This document shows positions 52,806-62,424 of a stretch of 64,000 nucleotides of DNA, piece after piece. Position 1 is the stretch's first letter, and each line of letters begins with the position of its first letter. The notes under the pieces were generated by a model. That model was given only the letters and a program-made list of their open reading frames with translations, was not told where the DNA came from and ran no database searches. The DNA lies in the NCBI GenBank assembly GCA_964598485.1, contig CAZRCD010000007.1, positions 32,065 to 96,064 of the forward strand. Direction: 5' to 3'. A program made the translations under genes and the position numbers. This DNA is from SOJA01 sp964598485. GTDB lineage: Archaea; Thermoproteota; Bathyarchaeia; Bathyarchaeales; Bathycorpusculaceae.

Positions 52806-53045
52806 ATGAAAATCTCAACCATAATAAGCGGAGGACTACATTTATCAAAACTAGTTTTGGACATGTTTCTTATTTGGTTGACTTTAGGCTGGAAGGTTAG
52901 GAAGGCAAGAAATGCCTTTGAAAAGGAACTTGTAAAAAGCGGAATGCCAAAGGAGGCTGCCAAAAAACTCGCAAAGAAGTACTCTTCCGTAAAGGACGAA
53001 GTCATGAAGCAACTTTGGAGTTCCGTTGGAAAGCTTAGACAATGA
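52806..53045 (+). CDS. Small SGMP-motif protein with membrane segment
   Basis: 79 aa. An N-terminal hydrophobic stretch (LHLSKLVLDMFLIWLTLGW, about 11-29) followed by the same SGMP motif as the preceding gene, FEKELVKSGMPKEAAKKLAKKY. The two are 28 bases apart and probably form one transcript; one is soluble and one membrane-linked, suggesting partner proteins. The 3' end overlaps the convergent radical-SAM gene by 11 bases. Confidence 0.7.
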   Translation: MKISTIISGGLHLSKLVLDMFLIWLTLGWKVRKARNAFEKELVKSGMPKEAAKKLAKKYSSVKDEVMKQLWSSVGKLRQ

Positions 53046-54048
53046 AGTCTGAGTAAACTTGAGAACAGCAAAGCGAAGAAAAAATTGTTGTATACCCTTG
53101 TTTTTCTGCGAATCTTATTGCTTCTTCCGTTGGAAACGCTATGGCGTTTACTCCAGCCTTTAAAGCCAGAATATCCGTCTCTATTCGATGTTTTCCTTTT
53201 GGCCGCATGCACCCGAGGGCTATGGGTGTTTTTGGAAACATTAATCTTGCAGTTGCGATCACTTTTGCTATTTCGATTGGTTTTGGCGGCGTAACATTTT
53301 CCATTTCTGTTCCATGTATAGGCATAAACGCTATGATGACCAAGGCTGAAGGCTGATATTTTGAAATTATTCTTAGAGCGTGGAGTTCACCCTTTAATTT
53401 TCCGTAGTGAAGCCCGACAATAACATGAGGGACAAAGGCAACATCAGCCTCGTGCAGAGCCTTTAAAGAATCTTCGTAAGCTTTAACGGTTACATTCAGC
53501 CTGTAAATTTCCCTTATCGTTTCGTCTGAGCCGATTACATCTATTAACGCAGCGTCAACTCCAGCATCTCTAAGCTTTTCAGCTGTTTTGAAGTCGATTA
53601 TGCCCGTGTGAACGATTACAGTTAACCCCGATTCGCGCTTAATCTTCTCAATTATGTGGATAAATTTTCCAAGGGGAACAGAACCGTCTGGTAAGCATCC
53701 GCCACTTATTAGGCAGCCTAAAGCTTCCTTACGCTTAAGCCACGTACACAACTCCAAAAGTTTTTCAGGCGTAGTAGCTGAATACATGGTGTTCAAGACT
53801 ATTCCGCCGCAATGTTTGCATTTTAACGCACAACTTCTGCCGGTCATTGAGATTGTTGGAAAATCTGTGGGTGAAGAACGGTAATAACTTGTTTTATAGT
53901 ACATGAAGCTTGGAGCATAGAAGTGAATTTTCTTGCCGAAGTTTTTCCGTCTGATCTCTTCAGCGTCTTTTAGGTGTTCTTTAAGCTCTTTTTCACCATT
54001 TGTATCCAAAACATTTTTCATGTGATTCTCGACGTCCTTGTTGTTCAA
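53035..54048 (-). CDS. lipS1: Radical-SAM protein, LipS1-like
   Basis: 337 aa. The radical-SAM cluster motif is SCALKCKHCGG (C-x3-C-x2-C) after FPTISMTGR; LISGGCLPDGSVPLGKFI and the glycine-rich SAM region follow; the end carries SSLCCSQVYSDF, possible auxiliary-cluster Cys. Together with the divergent neighbour this matches the two-protein archaeal lipoyl synthase (LipS1 and LipS2, described in Thermococcus), where each subunit inserts one sulfur into a protein-bound octanoyl chain. lplA in this window supports it. Alternative: other radical-SAM pair. Confidence 0.65.
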   Translation of the reverse strand: MNNKDVENHMKNVLDTNGEKELKEHLKDAEEIRRKNFGKKIHFYAPSFMYYKTSYYRSSPTDFPTISMTGRSCALKCKHCGGIVLNTMYSATTPEKLLELCTWLKRKEALGCLISGGCLPDGSVPLGKFIHIIEKIKRESGLTVIVHTGIIDFKTAEKLRDAGVDAALIDVIGSDETIREIYRLNVTVKAYEDSLKALHEADVAFVPHVIVGLHYGKLKGELHALRIISKYQPSALVIIAFMPIHGTEMENVTPPKPIEIAKVIATARLMFPKTPIALGCMRPKGKHRIETDILALKAGVNAIAFPTEEAIRFAEKQGYTTIFSSLCCSQVYSDFIV

Positions 54049-54113
54049 TGTTAATCCTCTTGTAACAAATATTAGGCTAATTCAATTTAATATGTCCTTA
54101 AAAGTGTGTTGAT

Positions 54114-55121
54114 ATGTCCGTTGAAGAGGAAATGCCTGAGAAGATTCGTGTGTCTTTAGGCTCTGCTATAGTTCTTAAACTTCTAAGAGGAAAACTTGAT
54201 GCGATGCCTACAACTGCTTATTTGCTGACTTATAGGAGAGGTAAGTGTAGTGCGAATTGCGGTTTTTGTCCACAGGCTAGAGGAAGCCACGGTAGAGCTG
54301 ACATGCTTTCTAGGGTTTCATGGCCTGTTTTTCCAACGAGACACATGCTTGATGGAATAGAGAATGCTGTTAGATATAACCAAGTAAAGCGTGTTTGTCT
54401 TCAAGCTTTGAACTATCCCGAAGTTTTCCAACATCTTTTGGCTTTTGTGAAGGCAATCTGTTCACGTGTCAAGGTTCCTGTATCAATTTCGTGTCAACCG
54501 CTGAACAGTGAAAACATGCGTCGGTTAGCAGAGGCTGGAGTTGAAAGGATAGGCATACCATTGGACGCGGCTACTGAAGGAATTTTTAATAGGGTTAAGG
54601 GGCGTTTTGTTGGAGGACCGTACGTTTGGGAAGAACAAATTGAGCTACTGAGTGAAGCCGTAAAGATTTTTGGTGAGGGTAAAGTTAGCACGCATTTGAT
54701 TGTTGGTTTGGGGGAAACTGAAAGGGAAATGGTTGAAACAATTCAAAAATGTGTGGATATGAGAGTTCTTCCAGCATTGTTTGCATTCACACCGATCTCA
54801 GGAACGGCTCTAGAAAATAATCCTCAACCTCCAGTTCTAACGTATAGACGCGTTCAAGTTGCTAGACACTTGATTTTCCATGGAATTGCAAGGTATGAAG
54901 ATGTGTTTTTTGACGGGAAAGACTGTATAAGTGATTTCGGCGTTGGTAAAGAGGTTTTGATGAGGATAGTTCAGACGGGAGAACCCTTTCTCACTTCTGG
55001 ATGTCCAAACTGTAACCGTCCATACTACAACGAGAAGCCAAGCGGCCCAATCTACAACTACCCCAGACCCATAACAAAGAAGGAAACAGGGCAGATACTA
55101 CAAGAGCTAGTGATACGTTAA
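54114..55121 (+). CDS. lipS2: Radical-SAM protein, LipS2-like
   Basis: 335 aa. Cluster motif KCSANCGFCPQAR (C-x3-C-x2-C), SAM region HLIVGLGETEREMVETI, and a C-terminal auxiliary motif SGCPNCNRPYYNEKPSGP, close to biotin-synthase-type radical-SAM enzymes and to LipS2. Divergent from the LipS1-like gene across 65 bp, so the two likely share a control region. Biotin-synthase-like activity is less likely since no biotin genes are nearby. Confidence 0.68.
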   Translation: MSVEEEMPEKIRVSLGSAIVLKLLRGKLDAMPTTAYLLTYRRGKCSANCGFCPQARGSHGRADMLSRVSWPVFPTRHMLDGIENAVRYNQVKRVCLQALNYPEVFQHLLAFVKAICSRVKVPVSISCQPLNSENMRRLAEAGVERIGIPLDAATEGIFNRVKGRFVGGPYVWEEQIELLSEAVKIFGEGKVSTHLIVGLGETEREMVETIQKCVDMRVLPALFAFTPISGTALENNPQPPVLTYRRVQVARHLIFHGIARYEDVFFDGKDCISDFGVGKEVLMRIVQTGEPFLTSGCPNCNRPYYNEKPSGPIYNYPRPITKKETGQILQELVIR

Positions 55122-55239
55122 CATAATTCGCAACATTCTCTGCGAAAATTTTGTGAAACGAAAAACTCTAGACCCCCTATAGTTTTCAACATTCACGGAT
55201 ATTTGGAGCCAGTGCGCGCTAAGTTTGCCTACTAGGGAT

Positions 55240-57210
55240 TCATTCTTTTTGAAGTTTGGGAAGGGTTTTTTCGTAGAAGTCTAGTGATTCTGGATTGGTT
55301 AAGGCGTCTCTGTTTGTGACTGGTCTGCCGTTTAGTATGTTTACGACTGCGCTTTCAACTTTCTTCATGCTGAAAGTGTAAGGAATATCCTGCGCCTCAA
55401 TGATTAAGGCTGGAACATGCCTAGGCGAAGCCTCTTCCCTCAAGGCTCTTCTAATCTTACCTTTTAGATCCTCTGTTAACTGAAATCCCTTGGCAAGCTT
55501 GACAAAAAGGATGACACGCTGATCGCCTTTCCAATCTTGTCCGGCAGCCAAGCTGTCAGCGACTTCCTCAAACCTTTCCACAACATTATAGATTTCAGCT
55601 GGACCTATCCGCACACCCGAAGGCTTCAAGGTAAAATCAGACCGTCCCAGAAACGTTATTCCACCTGTGTCACCGTGAATCAGAATCCAATCGCCGTGCC
55701 GCCAAACACTAGGATAAACACTGAAGTACGCGTCTCTATACCTTTTACCATCGGGGTCGTTCCAGAAATAAATAGGCATAGAAGGCGCAGGAGCCTCACA
55801 AACAAGCTCCCCCTGCCTATCAACCACAGCATTACCAGAAGCATCATAAGCCTTCACCTTCATCCCCAAAGCTGGACTCTGCAACTCACCAGCATAAACA
55901 GGCTGAACAGGCGAACCAATAGCAAAACAACCATTAATATCCGTACCCCCAGAAATAGAATTAAAATGCAAATCCCGCTTAATCGCCAGATAAACGTACT
56001 CAAAACCCTCAACCGAAAGAGCAGAACCAGTCTGACTAATCTCCCGCAAAGAAGACAAATCAAACGACTCTCCAGGCCTAGCCCCTACACTCTTAAGATA
56101 GTTAATGTAGCTTGCACTACAACCAAAAATAGTTATCTTCACGTCTTCAACAAACTTCCACAAGGCACCCCAATCAGGATAAAGAGGATTACCATCATAC
56201 AAGACTACAGTGGCTCCTACCGCCAAAGAGCTTAGCAACCAATTCCACATCATCCAACTAGGACTCGAAATGTAAAAAATCCTATCTTCACGCTTCAAAT
56301 CAGTATGCAGAATTAACTCCTTCAAATGATTAATAAGGATGCCACAGGCTCCCTGAACCATACATTTCGGCTTACCCGTCGTTCCGGAAGAAAACATAAT
56401 ATACACAGGATGATCAGAAGGCAACTGTTCAAACCGAATATCCCCAACGCCTTCTTGAGACAGAAAGTCGTCATAAAACACAGAATTAGGAACACGGCTA
56501 ATATCGGGTTTTTCAGCCACATAAGGAAGTACAACGATTTTTTTCAGCGATGGGACTCCCTCGACAATTTTCTTAAGACGGGACAAAACATCAAAAACCT
56601 TCCCTTTGTAAGGATATCCACCAACAGTGAACAAGACTTTTGGTTCAATTTGACTAAGACGATCCACAACCGCTCCGGGACCCAGCTCAATGCCACAAGA
56701 AGACCAGATAGCACCAACACTCGTAGCAGCAAGCATAGCAACAGCCGTTTCAATGAGATTAGGCATATAAGCAACCACACGATCCCCAGAAACAACACCA
56801 AACTCACGTAGCGACTTAGCTAAACACGCAACAGAATCATACAACTCAGCATACGTCATACTAGCCGACTTCAGAGTCTCTCCTCTGAAAATAAAAGCTG
56901 CATGAGCATCTCTAAATCTCAGAAGATTCTCAGCAAAATTCAACCTTGCCCCAACAAACCACCTCGCCCCAGGAAATTTACCCAAATCGTCAACTACCAC
57001 ATCATAACCACGGGAAGCCTTTACCTCTCCAAAATCCCACATAGCCTCCCAAAATTCTGATATGTTTTCAATTGACCATTCATACAACTGATCATAAGAG
57101 TCAAACTCAAAACCATGTTTTTTGCTAACAAATTCCATGAACCGGATTATATTAGCCTGTTTCACACGTTCTTCAGAAGGCACCCAAAGCGGTTTCCTCA
57201 TCCCTCTCAC
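55240..57210 (-). CDS. aacS: Acetoacetate--CoA ligase
   Basis: 656 aa, ANL superfamily. N-terminal family block WVPSEERVKQANIIRFMEF with ISEFWEAMWDF; P-loop IMFSSGTTGKPKCMVQG; SGGTDINGCFAIG; hinge HGDWILIHGDTGGITFLGRS and C-terminal catalytic Lys in PYTFSMKKVE. Activates acetoacetate (or a related short acid) to the CoA ester. First encountered of a minus-strand block with PaaK and a symporter, suggesting growth on organic acids. Confidence 0.93.
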   Translation of the reverse strand: MRGMRKPLWVPSEERVKQANIIRFMEFVSKKHGFEFDSYDQLYEWSIENISEFWEAMWDFGEVKASRGYDVVVDDLGKFPGARWFVGARLNFAENLLRFRDAHAAFIFRGETLKSASMTYAELYDSVACLAKSLREFGVVSGDRVVAYMPNLIETAVAMLAATSVGAIWSSCGIELGPGAVVDRLSQIEPKVLFTVGGYPYKGKVFDVLSRLKKIVEGVPSLKKIVVLPYVAEKPDISRVPNSVFYDDFLSQEGVGDIRFEQLPSDHPVYIMFSSGTTGKPKCMVQGACGILINHLKELILHTDLKREDRIFYISSPSWMMWNWLLSSLAVGATVVLYDGNPLYPDWGALWKFVEDVKITIFGCSASYINYLKSVGARPGESFDLSSLREISQTGSALSVEGFEYVYLAIKRDLHFNSISGGTDINGCFAIGSPVQPVYAGELQSPALGMKVKAYDASGNAVVDRQGELVCEAPAPSMPIYFWNDPDGKRYRDAYFSVYPSVWRHGDWILIHGDTGGITFLGRSDFTLKPSGVRIGPAEIYNVVERFEEVADSLAAGQDWKGDQRVILFVKLAKGFQLTEDLKGKIRRALREEASPRHVPALIIEAQDIPYTFSMKKVESAVVNILNGRPVTNRDALTNPESLDFYEKTLPKLQKE

Positions 57211-57274
57211 CCATCTTTTAGACTGGACTTAAAACGTTACTGTCAAAATAAGGTTTGTGATGGCATTTATCTAA

Positions 57275-58591
57275 TTATTTTCTGAGGTCTGGCATAAGCT
57301 TAGGCTTTTGCCTTGTGACTTGTTCAACGATTTTCCAAAAGTCCTCCTCTGTCAAGCCTTTCCGCATTTCCCTCAACAACTTCTTAATCTGATAAAACGT
57401 CATTAACATCTCACCCTTGTCCAAGTTTTCCTGCCTCCTCCTTATCCTCCTAACTATCTCATCCACCTGCCTCGGAGTTGCCTTAATCCCCTCCAGTGCC
57501 AAACGATTCTCAACCAGATACTTCCCCGTCTGTCTGCCCAAAAAAAACATTGTTTCTCTACCAATCATTTTCGGTGGAAACGGTTCATAAATGAGGGGGT
57601 GAGCCAACACGCCGTGAATATGCTTGTCCGAAGCATGGGAAAAAACGTTTTCACCCACTATTGGCTTGTGAAATTGTATGAGCAACGCGAAGCTTTTCTC
57701 AGCCTGTTGACTGAGTCTATAAAGTTTTTTCATATTCACGCCTGTATCTACGTTGTAAAGTAATTCTAAGGCTGCAACAACCTCTTCCATTGGTGCAAGC
57801 CCCGCCCTTTCGCCGAATCCAGCCACACAAGTCTGTGCATAATTTACACCTTCCTCTATGGCGGCCAGCGTGTTTGCCGTCGCTATGCCGAAGTCGTTGT
57901 GACATCTAATAGCGAATGGAACATCTTTGTTAACCAGTTGAGAGAGTCCTTTTTCAACATGGGAAATGAGATAATGCATTGATAAAGGTCTTAGGAAACC
58001 AACGGTGTCTGCAATCACTAAACGATCTGCTCCAGCATTTATTGCTGCCTCAAAAATCTGCAAAATCTCCTGAAGAGGCGTTCTGGAAGCGTCCTCCAAC
58101 ACAAAGTTCACATTTATGCCATGTTTTTTGGCATATTCGATGCAGTCAACGGTTTTTTCTAAAACCTCCTCCTTACCCATTTTTAGCATGTATTGCAGGT
58201 TCAACTCATTAAAAGGTGTAAAAACTGAAATTTCCCTTATGCCACATCCCAAGCAGGCATCTATGTCGCTTCTAATTATACGTGCTGAAGCAGCTATGCT
58301 TGCCTGCTTAAAGTTCTCGTTTGAAATTCTTCTAACGTTTTTCTTGTCCTCTTCAGAGAACCCGGGAAAACCAACGTTTATTATAGCTACACCTATCTCA
58401 TCCATTATCTTAGCAAGCTTAACCTTCTCAACATAAGTCAAAAAAACGGTTGGAGCTTGTTCACCTTCTCTCAGGGTTTCATCCCAAATCAAAACTTTTT
58501 TAGGAAGCTTTGGAGGCAAGTTCTTTCTGAAACGATTATAATTCGTTATTAATCCCTGAGCCTCAAGTTTCTTGAATATCGTTTTTCTCAT
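57275..58591 (-). CDS. HMGL-like acyltransferase (isopropylmalate/citramalate synthase-like)
   Basis: 438 aa. Barrel starts LIWDETLREGEQAPTVFLTY (Asp and Arg of the active site), RCHNDFGIATANTLAAIEEG provides the metal His pair, CVAGFGERAGLAP follows. No LeuA allosteric domain at the C-terminus, which is instead helical (about 330-438). Condenses acetyl-CoA with a 2-oxoacid, or cleaves as a lyase. Neighbouring aacS would suit an HMG/acetoacetate link, but the RCHNDFG and GERAG motifs are those of 2-isopropylmalate-type synthases. Confidence 0.85.
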   Translation of the reverse strand: MRKTIFKKLEAQGLITNYNRFRKNLPPKLPKKVLIWDETLREGEQAPTVFLTYVEKVKLAKIMDEIGVAIINVGFPGFSEEDKKNVRRISNENFKQASIAASARIIRSDIDACLGCGIREISVFTPFNELNLQYMLKMGKEEVLEKTVDCIEYAKKHGINVNFVLEDASRTPLQEILQIFEAAINAGADRLVIADTVGFLRPLSMHYLISHVEKGLSQLVNKDVPFAIRCHNDFGIATANTLAAIEEGVNYAQTCVAGFGERAGLAPMEEVVAALELLYNVDTGVNMKKLYRLSQQAEKSFALLIQFHKPIVGENVFSHASDKHIHGVLAHPLIYEPFPPKMIGRETMFFLGRQTGKYLVENRLALEGIKATPRQVDEIVRRIRRRQENLDKGEMLMTFYQIKKLLREMRKGLTEEDFWKIVEQVTRQKPKLMPDLRK

Positions 58592-58662
58592 CTATGCTTT
58601 CACCAAATCCTTAAGAACTCTACACTCTGTATTTTTGCACACCTTCATATAAAAATTGCACA

Positions 58663-59358
58663 TTATCGCGTGCTACTCCTTCTTCTCGTCTTGCTTCCGT
58701 AGTCACACAATTTAATGATTGGGCATTCACGACACTTAGGGTTCTGTGCTCTGCAAGTGTATTTTGCCAGAAGCCATAACAAGCCTGCTGTTCTCTCTCC
58801 CTTTTCCCAAGGTATAAACACTTTAAGAGCTTCTTGAATTTCCTCATATTTTGCGTCTGGCTTGACCAAGCCCAACCTTTTTGCTATTCTTTCCATGTGG
58901 GTGTCCACAACAGTAACTTCAGCATATGAATGCCTATGCGCAAGCAAAACGTCAGCCGTTTTCTTACCGATTCCAGACAGTTCCATAAGCCTTTCCCTTG
59001 CTTCTTCCTTAGGCAAAGCAAGAACAGAAGATACGTCTCCACCAAACTTTTCCAAGACTGCTTGAGAAAGCGCTTTAATCCTCTTCGATTTAACATTATA
59101 GAGGCCACCGCGTCTAATAGCCTCCTTTATCTCATCAACATTTGCTCTTGCCAAAACGTCTGGTTTCACTTCGAATTTTGCAGCTAGTCCCTTATATGCT
59201 CTGACGCAGTTTGTCTCACTCGTATTCTGAGAGAGAACAGTAATTATCAGATTCTTGAAAGGGTCTTTTGAGGTTTCTTCCGGATATTCTACTGGCCACC
59301 AGTAACGACCATACTTCTCCTCTAGAATAGGAATATACTTCGGGTCTAGAGTCTTCAT
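58663..59358 (-). CDS. nth: Endonuclease III (Nth) DNA glycosylase
   Basis: 231 aa. Helix-hairpin-helix LMELSGIGKKTADVLLAHR with the catalytic Lys, catalytic Asp in VVDTHMERIAKRLG, and the [4Fe-4S] loop CRAQNPKCRECPIIKLC (C-x6-C-x2-C-x5-C). Removes oxidised pyrimidines. ATG 59358 is chosen (GAAGGGG upstream) over 59409. In an otherwise metabolic block. Confidence 0.95.
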   Translation of the reverse strand: MKTLDPKYIPILEEKYGRYWWPVEYPEETSKDPFKNLIITVLSQNTSETNCVRAYKGLAAKFEVKPDVLARANVDEIKEAIRRGGLYNVKSKRIKALSQAVLEKFGGDVSSVLALPKEEARERLMELSGIGKKTADVLLAHRHSYAEVTVVDTHMERIAKRLGLVKPDAKYEEIQEALKVFIPWEKGERTAGLLWLLAKYTCRAQNPKCRECPIIKLCDYGSKTRRRSSTR

Positions 59359-59422
59359 AACATCCCCTTCTATGAGACTAGATAGTATGATATATGATTT
59401 AAGAAACAAAAAAGATGAGAGC

Positions 59423-60763
59423 TTAGCTTTTTTTCTTTCTCAAGTCCCTGACTCTCTTCGCTTTTCCCATGAATCGTGGAAGTGAACCGTAGGGAACAAG
59501 CTCAACCTGTGCTTTCACGGTGACTACAGACTTGATGGAATTAGAGATTTCCTCGCGGAGCGACTTCAACTTTGACAGGTCTCCACCAACCTTCTCGAAG
59601 AGTTCCTTCTTCGGCTCAACCCGAAGAGTCATGACATCAAGTTCCGCTGGCCTGTCAACGATTATTTCATAGTTTTGAGAAGAACCTTCCACAGCTAAGA
59701 GCGCGTGTTCCACGGTTGACGGCCAGAACTTCACACCTCTCACTTTTAGCATGTCGTCAGCCCTTCCAATCACGCGGCCCATTCGAGCGATTGTTCTTCC
59801 ACACTCGCACTCCTCAGCGGTAAGCCTAGTCAAGTCGCCCGTTCTAAAACGCAGTTGAGGGGTAGTCTCCCTTGTAAGAGTAGTCAACACCAGCTCGCCG
59901 ACTTCACCCTCTTTTACTGGTTCACCCGTTGAGGGGTTTACGACCTCTGCGAGAAAGTGATCCTCAAAGATATGCAGACCGTTATGTTGGGGGCATTCCA
60001 CTGAAACTCCTGGACCAATGATTTCAGATAGTCCGTAAATGTCGAAGGCTTCAAGTCCCAAGAGTTCCTCAATTCTCTGCCTAAGCTCTTCAGACCAAGC
60101 TTCAGCCCCGAATAAACCGATTCTCCATTTCAATTCTTTTATAGGGTCTATCCCAAGTTTTTCACGTGCGAACTCGCCGAGATGTGCTGCATACGTGGGG
60201 GTGCAAGTTAGAACTGTTGTTCCGTACTCTTTAGCAAGTTTTAGCTGTCGTTCGGTTTGACCAGCTGAAATTGGGAGAATTGCCGCTCCGATTTTGAGGG
60301 CTCCGTAGTGAAAACCCAACCCGCCGGTGAACAAGCCATATCCATATGCGTTTTGAACAATGTCGCCCTTTCTTGTTCCAGCGGAAGCGTAAATTCTCGC
60401 CATGACTTTCGACCAAACTTCCAAATCTCCTTTGGTGTATGCACAAGTCGTTGGATGCCCTGTCGTTCCAGAACTTGCATGTAGCTCTAGGACTTCGCTC
60501 ATGTCTGCGGCTAACATTCCAAACGGATAAGCTTTTCGAAGGTCTTCTTTTGTGGTGAAAGGAATTTTCTTAAGGTCATCTAAGGTTTTTATGTCATCAG
60601 GTGTTATGCCTGCTTCCTTAAACTTCTGTTTGTACAAGGGTACGCGTTCATAACAGTAATGAACAATTTTTCCGAGTCGTTCTTCCTGCAAATTCAGAAG
60701 CTTTTCTCTAGGCATAGTTTCATACTCTGGTTCGAAAATCCATCCATCTCCTCGACGCTTCAT
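59423..60763 (-). CDS. paaK: Phenylacetate-CoA ligase
   Basis: 446 aa ANL ligase. IFEPEYETMPREKLLNLQEE, P-loop LHASSGTTGHPTTCAYTKGD, NAYGYGLFTGGLGFHYGALK, YGLSEIIGPGVSVECP and the C-terminal SLPRFMGKAKRVRD. Converts arylacetates such as phenylacetate or indoleacetate to CoA esters, the products of aromatic amino acid oxidation. ATG 60763 by homology; 60784 possible. Follows the symporter gene by about 85 bases. Confidence 0.94.
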   Translation of the reverse strand: MKRRGDGWIFEPEYETMPREKLLNLQEERLGKIVHYCYERVPLYKQKFKEAGITPDDIKTLDDLKKIPFTTKEDLRKAYPFGMLAADMSEVLELHASSGTTGHPTTCAYTKGDLEVWSKVMARIYASAGTRKGDIVQNAYGYGLFTGGLGFHYGALKIGAAILPISAGQTERQLKLAKEYGTTVLTCTPTYAAHLGEFAREKLGIDPIKELKWRIGLFGAEAWSEELRQRIEELLGLEAFDIYGLSEIIGPGVSVECPQHNGLHIFEDHFLAEVVNPSTGEPVKEGEVGELVLTTLTRETTPQLRFRTGDLTRLTAEECECGRTIARMGRVIGRADDMLKVRGVKFWPSTVEHALLAVEGSSQNYEIIVDRPAELDVMTLRVEPKKELFEKVGGDLSKLKSLREEISNSIKSVVTVKAQVELVPYGSLPRFMGKAKRVRDLRKKKS

Positions 60764-60848
60764 GAAAGATACCACAACACACATACTTTACGGTTCGAAT
60801 AAAAAGTTTGTGAGATAGATTAACAAAAAAATGTTAGAATAGCAGCCT

Positions 60849-62423
60849 CTAACTTTTCCGTTTCGGAAACAGTCTTACGAGTTTTTCTTCTGGGAGAGGC
60901 TTGGTGACTAGACTGACGAGGAAATAGGTTAGGGCTGAACCGAGCATCAACAGTAAAGCCCAGTAACCCCAATGGTACAAGCCAACAAGTTTTCCGTAGG
61001 CTTTAGGATGGAGAAGCGTTAAGATTAACCCATACACTATGGAGGCTGTTGCGCCCCATTTCGTTGCCCTTTTCCAGTACATGGAAACCCCGACAACGAA
61101 AAAGAATATGCCAGCTTGAGCCACGGCTGAGCCAGCCATAAACTCTGAAAGAATGGGCGGAGGCGAAGTAAAGGTCCAATACAATGGTATGGCAATAAAT
61201 GGGATGAGCATGAGCTTCGTGAGCCACAACAATTTTTTGGGGGAAGCTTTCGGATAGGCGTTGTGAATTAGGTCCCTTGTGATATTTGTTGCCATGATCA
61301 TAACCATTCCTGCTATTGTTGCAACCGATGCTGCAAAAACGCTGGCGGCAAACAAAGATACGAGTGGAATGCCTCCAGCACTTATGCTTGCATAAACTGG
61401 TGCTGAATCTCCATACATTGGGTAATATTCATTAGTCATGAAGACATTGCCCCAAACGGTTCTGGCAGCAAACCCTGCTACGCCGATCCAGAGAGGTGTT
61501 AAACCGCCTATGATAAGTATTAACAGCATAATCCAATACTCTCGCTTAGTGACTTTTCGGGCGCCTAAGAAACGGGATACGTTATGTGGGAAGCCTGTTG
61601 CCATTAGTAGAAACATGAACATTGCAGCTATAACGCCTATGTAGTCCACGCCTGGAAAAGCTAAGCCTTCGGGGGGTGGAAGAGGTAAGGTGAAGTCCGT
61701 TAAGGGGATTCCTGTCTGTGTGCCGTTTGGAGCAGTAAATGTCTGTGTTCCAATGGTTCTTGAGATTTCTCCTAAGCCACCTGCCCAGAAAATGGTGATT
61801 ATGCCTAATATCCAGCCAACGATTGTTAATATGATGCCTTGGAAACATGAAACCCATTGTGTGCCTGTGTATCCGCCTATGATTAAGTACACGAGCACTA
61901 GGATCGCTGTCGCCAGTAGGCTTCCATAGAATGGTATGTTGGTTGTTATAGTCCAAACTGTTGCCATTGCCTTGTACTGTCCTACTGAGTAGACTATGAG
62001 AAGAATTATCATTGCTAAACCAGCCAATGCCTGTACTGTTCTGCTTTCAAATCTCACTCTAAGCATTTCTGGTACGGTTCGCGCTCCCAGCGTCACGTAT
62101 CTTCGCATTCTGTACCCAATGACCAAGCATAGGGCTGTTCCCGCGACGCACGTTGTTCCGATGAGCCAGCTTCCTGACCAGCCATAGGCATAACCTAAAC
62201 CAGCATTTCCAAATATTGCCCAACCGCTCAAATATGATGCAACCAAAGCGAAACCAGTTACAAGAGGTCCTATGTCCCTGCGGCCTACCAGCCATTCTTC
62301 GAAGTTTTTAGCTTTTTTTCTCATGAAAAATCCTAAAAGAATGCTTATGGTTAGGAATGCGGCTATGGCTGTGATAACGCCGATCATTACTTCTGGTCCT
62401 GTTTCAGGTATTGGAGGGGCCAC
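60849..62423 (-). CDS. Sodium:solute symporter (SSS family)
   Basis: 524 aa, 13 TM segments. EEWLVGRRDIGPLVTGFALV with SYLSGWAIFGNAGLGYAYGW, GGYTGTQWVSCFQGIILT and FPHNVSRFLGARK are SSS hallmarks of carboxylate (acetate/pantothenate-like) carriers. GTG start 62423, immediately overlapping region of the small gene upstream. Next to paaK and aacS, so it probably imports an organic acid. Confidence 0.93.
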   Translation of the reverse strand: MAPPIPETGPEVMIGVITAIAAFLTISILLGFFMRKKAKNFEEWLVGRRDIGPLVTGFALVASYLSGWAIFGNAGLGYAYGWSGSWLIGTTCVAGTALCLVIGYRMRRYVTLGARTVPEMLRVRFESRTVQALAGLAMIILLIVYSVGQYKAMATVWTITTNIPFYGSLLATAILVLVYLIIGGYTGTQWVSCFQGIILTIVGWILGIITIFWAGGLGEISRTIGTQTFTAPNGTQTGIPLTDFTLPLPPPEGLAFPGVDYIGVIAAMFMFLLMATGFPHNVSRFLGARKVTKREYWIMLLILIIGGLTPLWIGVAGFAARTVWGNVFMTNEYYPMYGDSAPVYASISAGGIPLVSLFAASVFAASVATIAGMVMIMATNITRDLIHNAYPKASPKKLLWLTKLMLIPFIAIPLYWTFTSPPPILSEFMAGSAVAQAGIFFFVVGVSMYWKRATKWGATASIVYGLILTLLHPKAYGKLVGLYHWGYWALLLMLGSALTYFLVSLVTKPLPEEKLVRLFPKRKS

Positions 62424-62424
62424 C

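Noticed and set aside
55537..56811. Two long plus-strand ORFs inside the acetoacetate-CoA ligase region
   Set aside because: Antisense shadows of a clear ANL-ligase frame; no family resemblance of their own.
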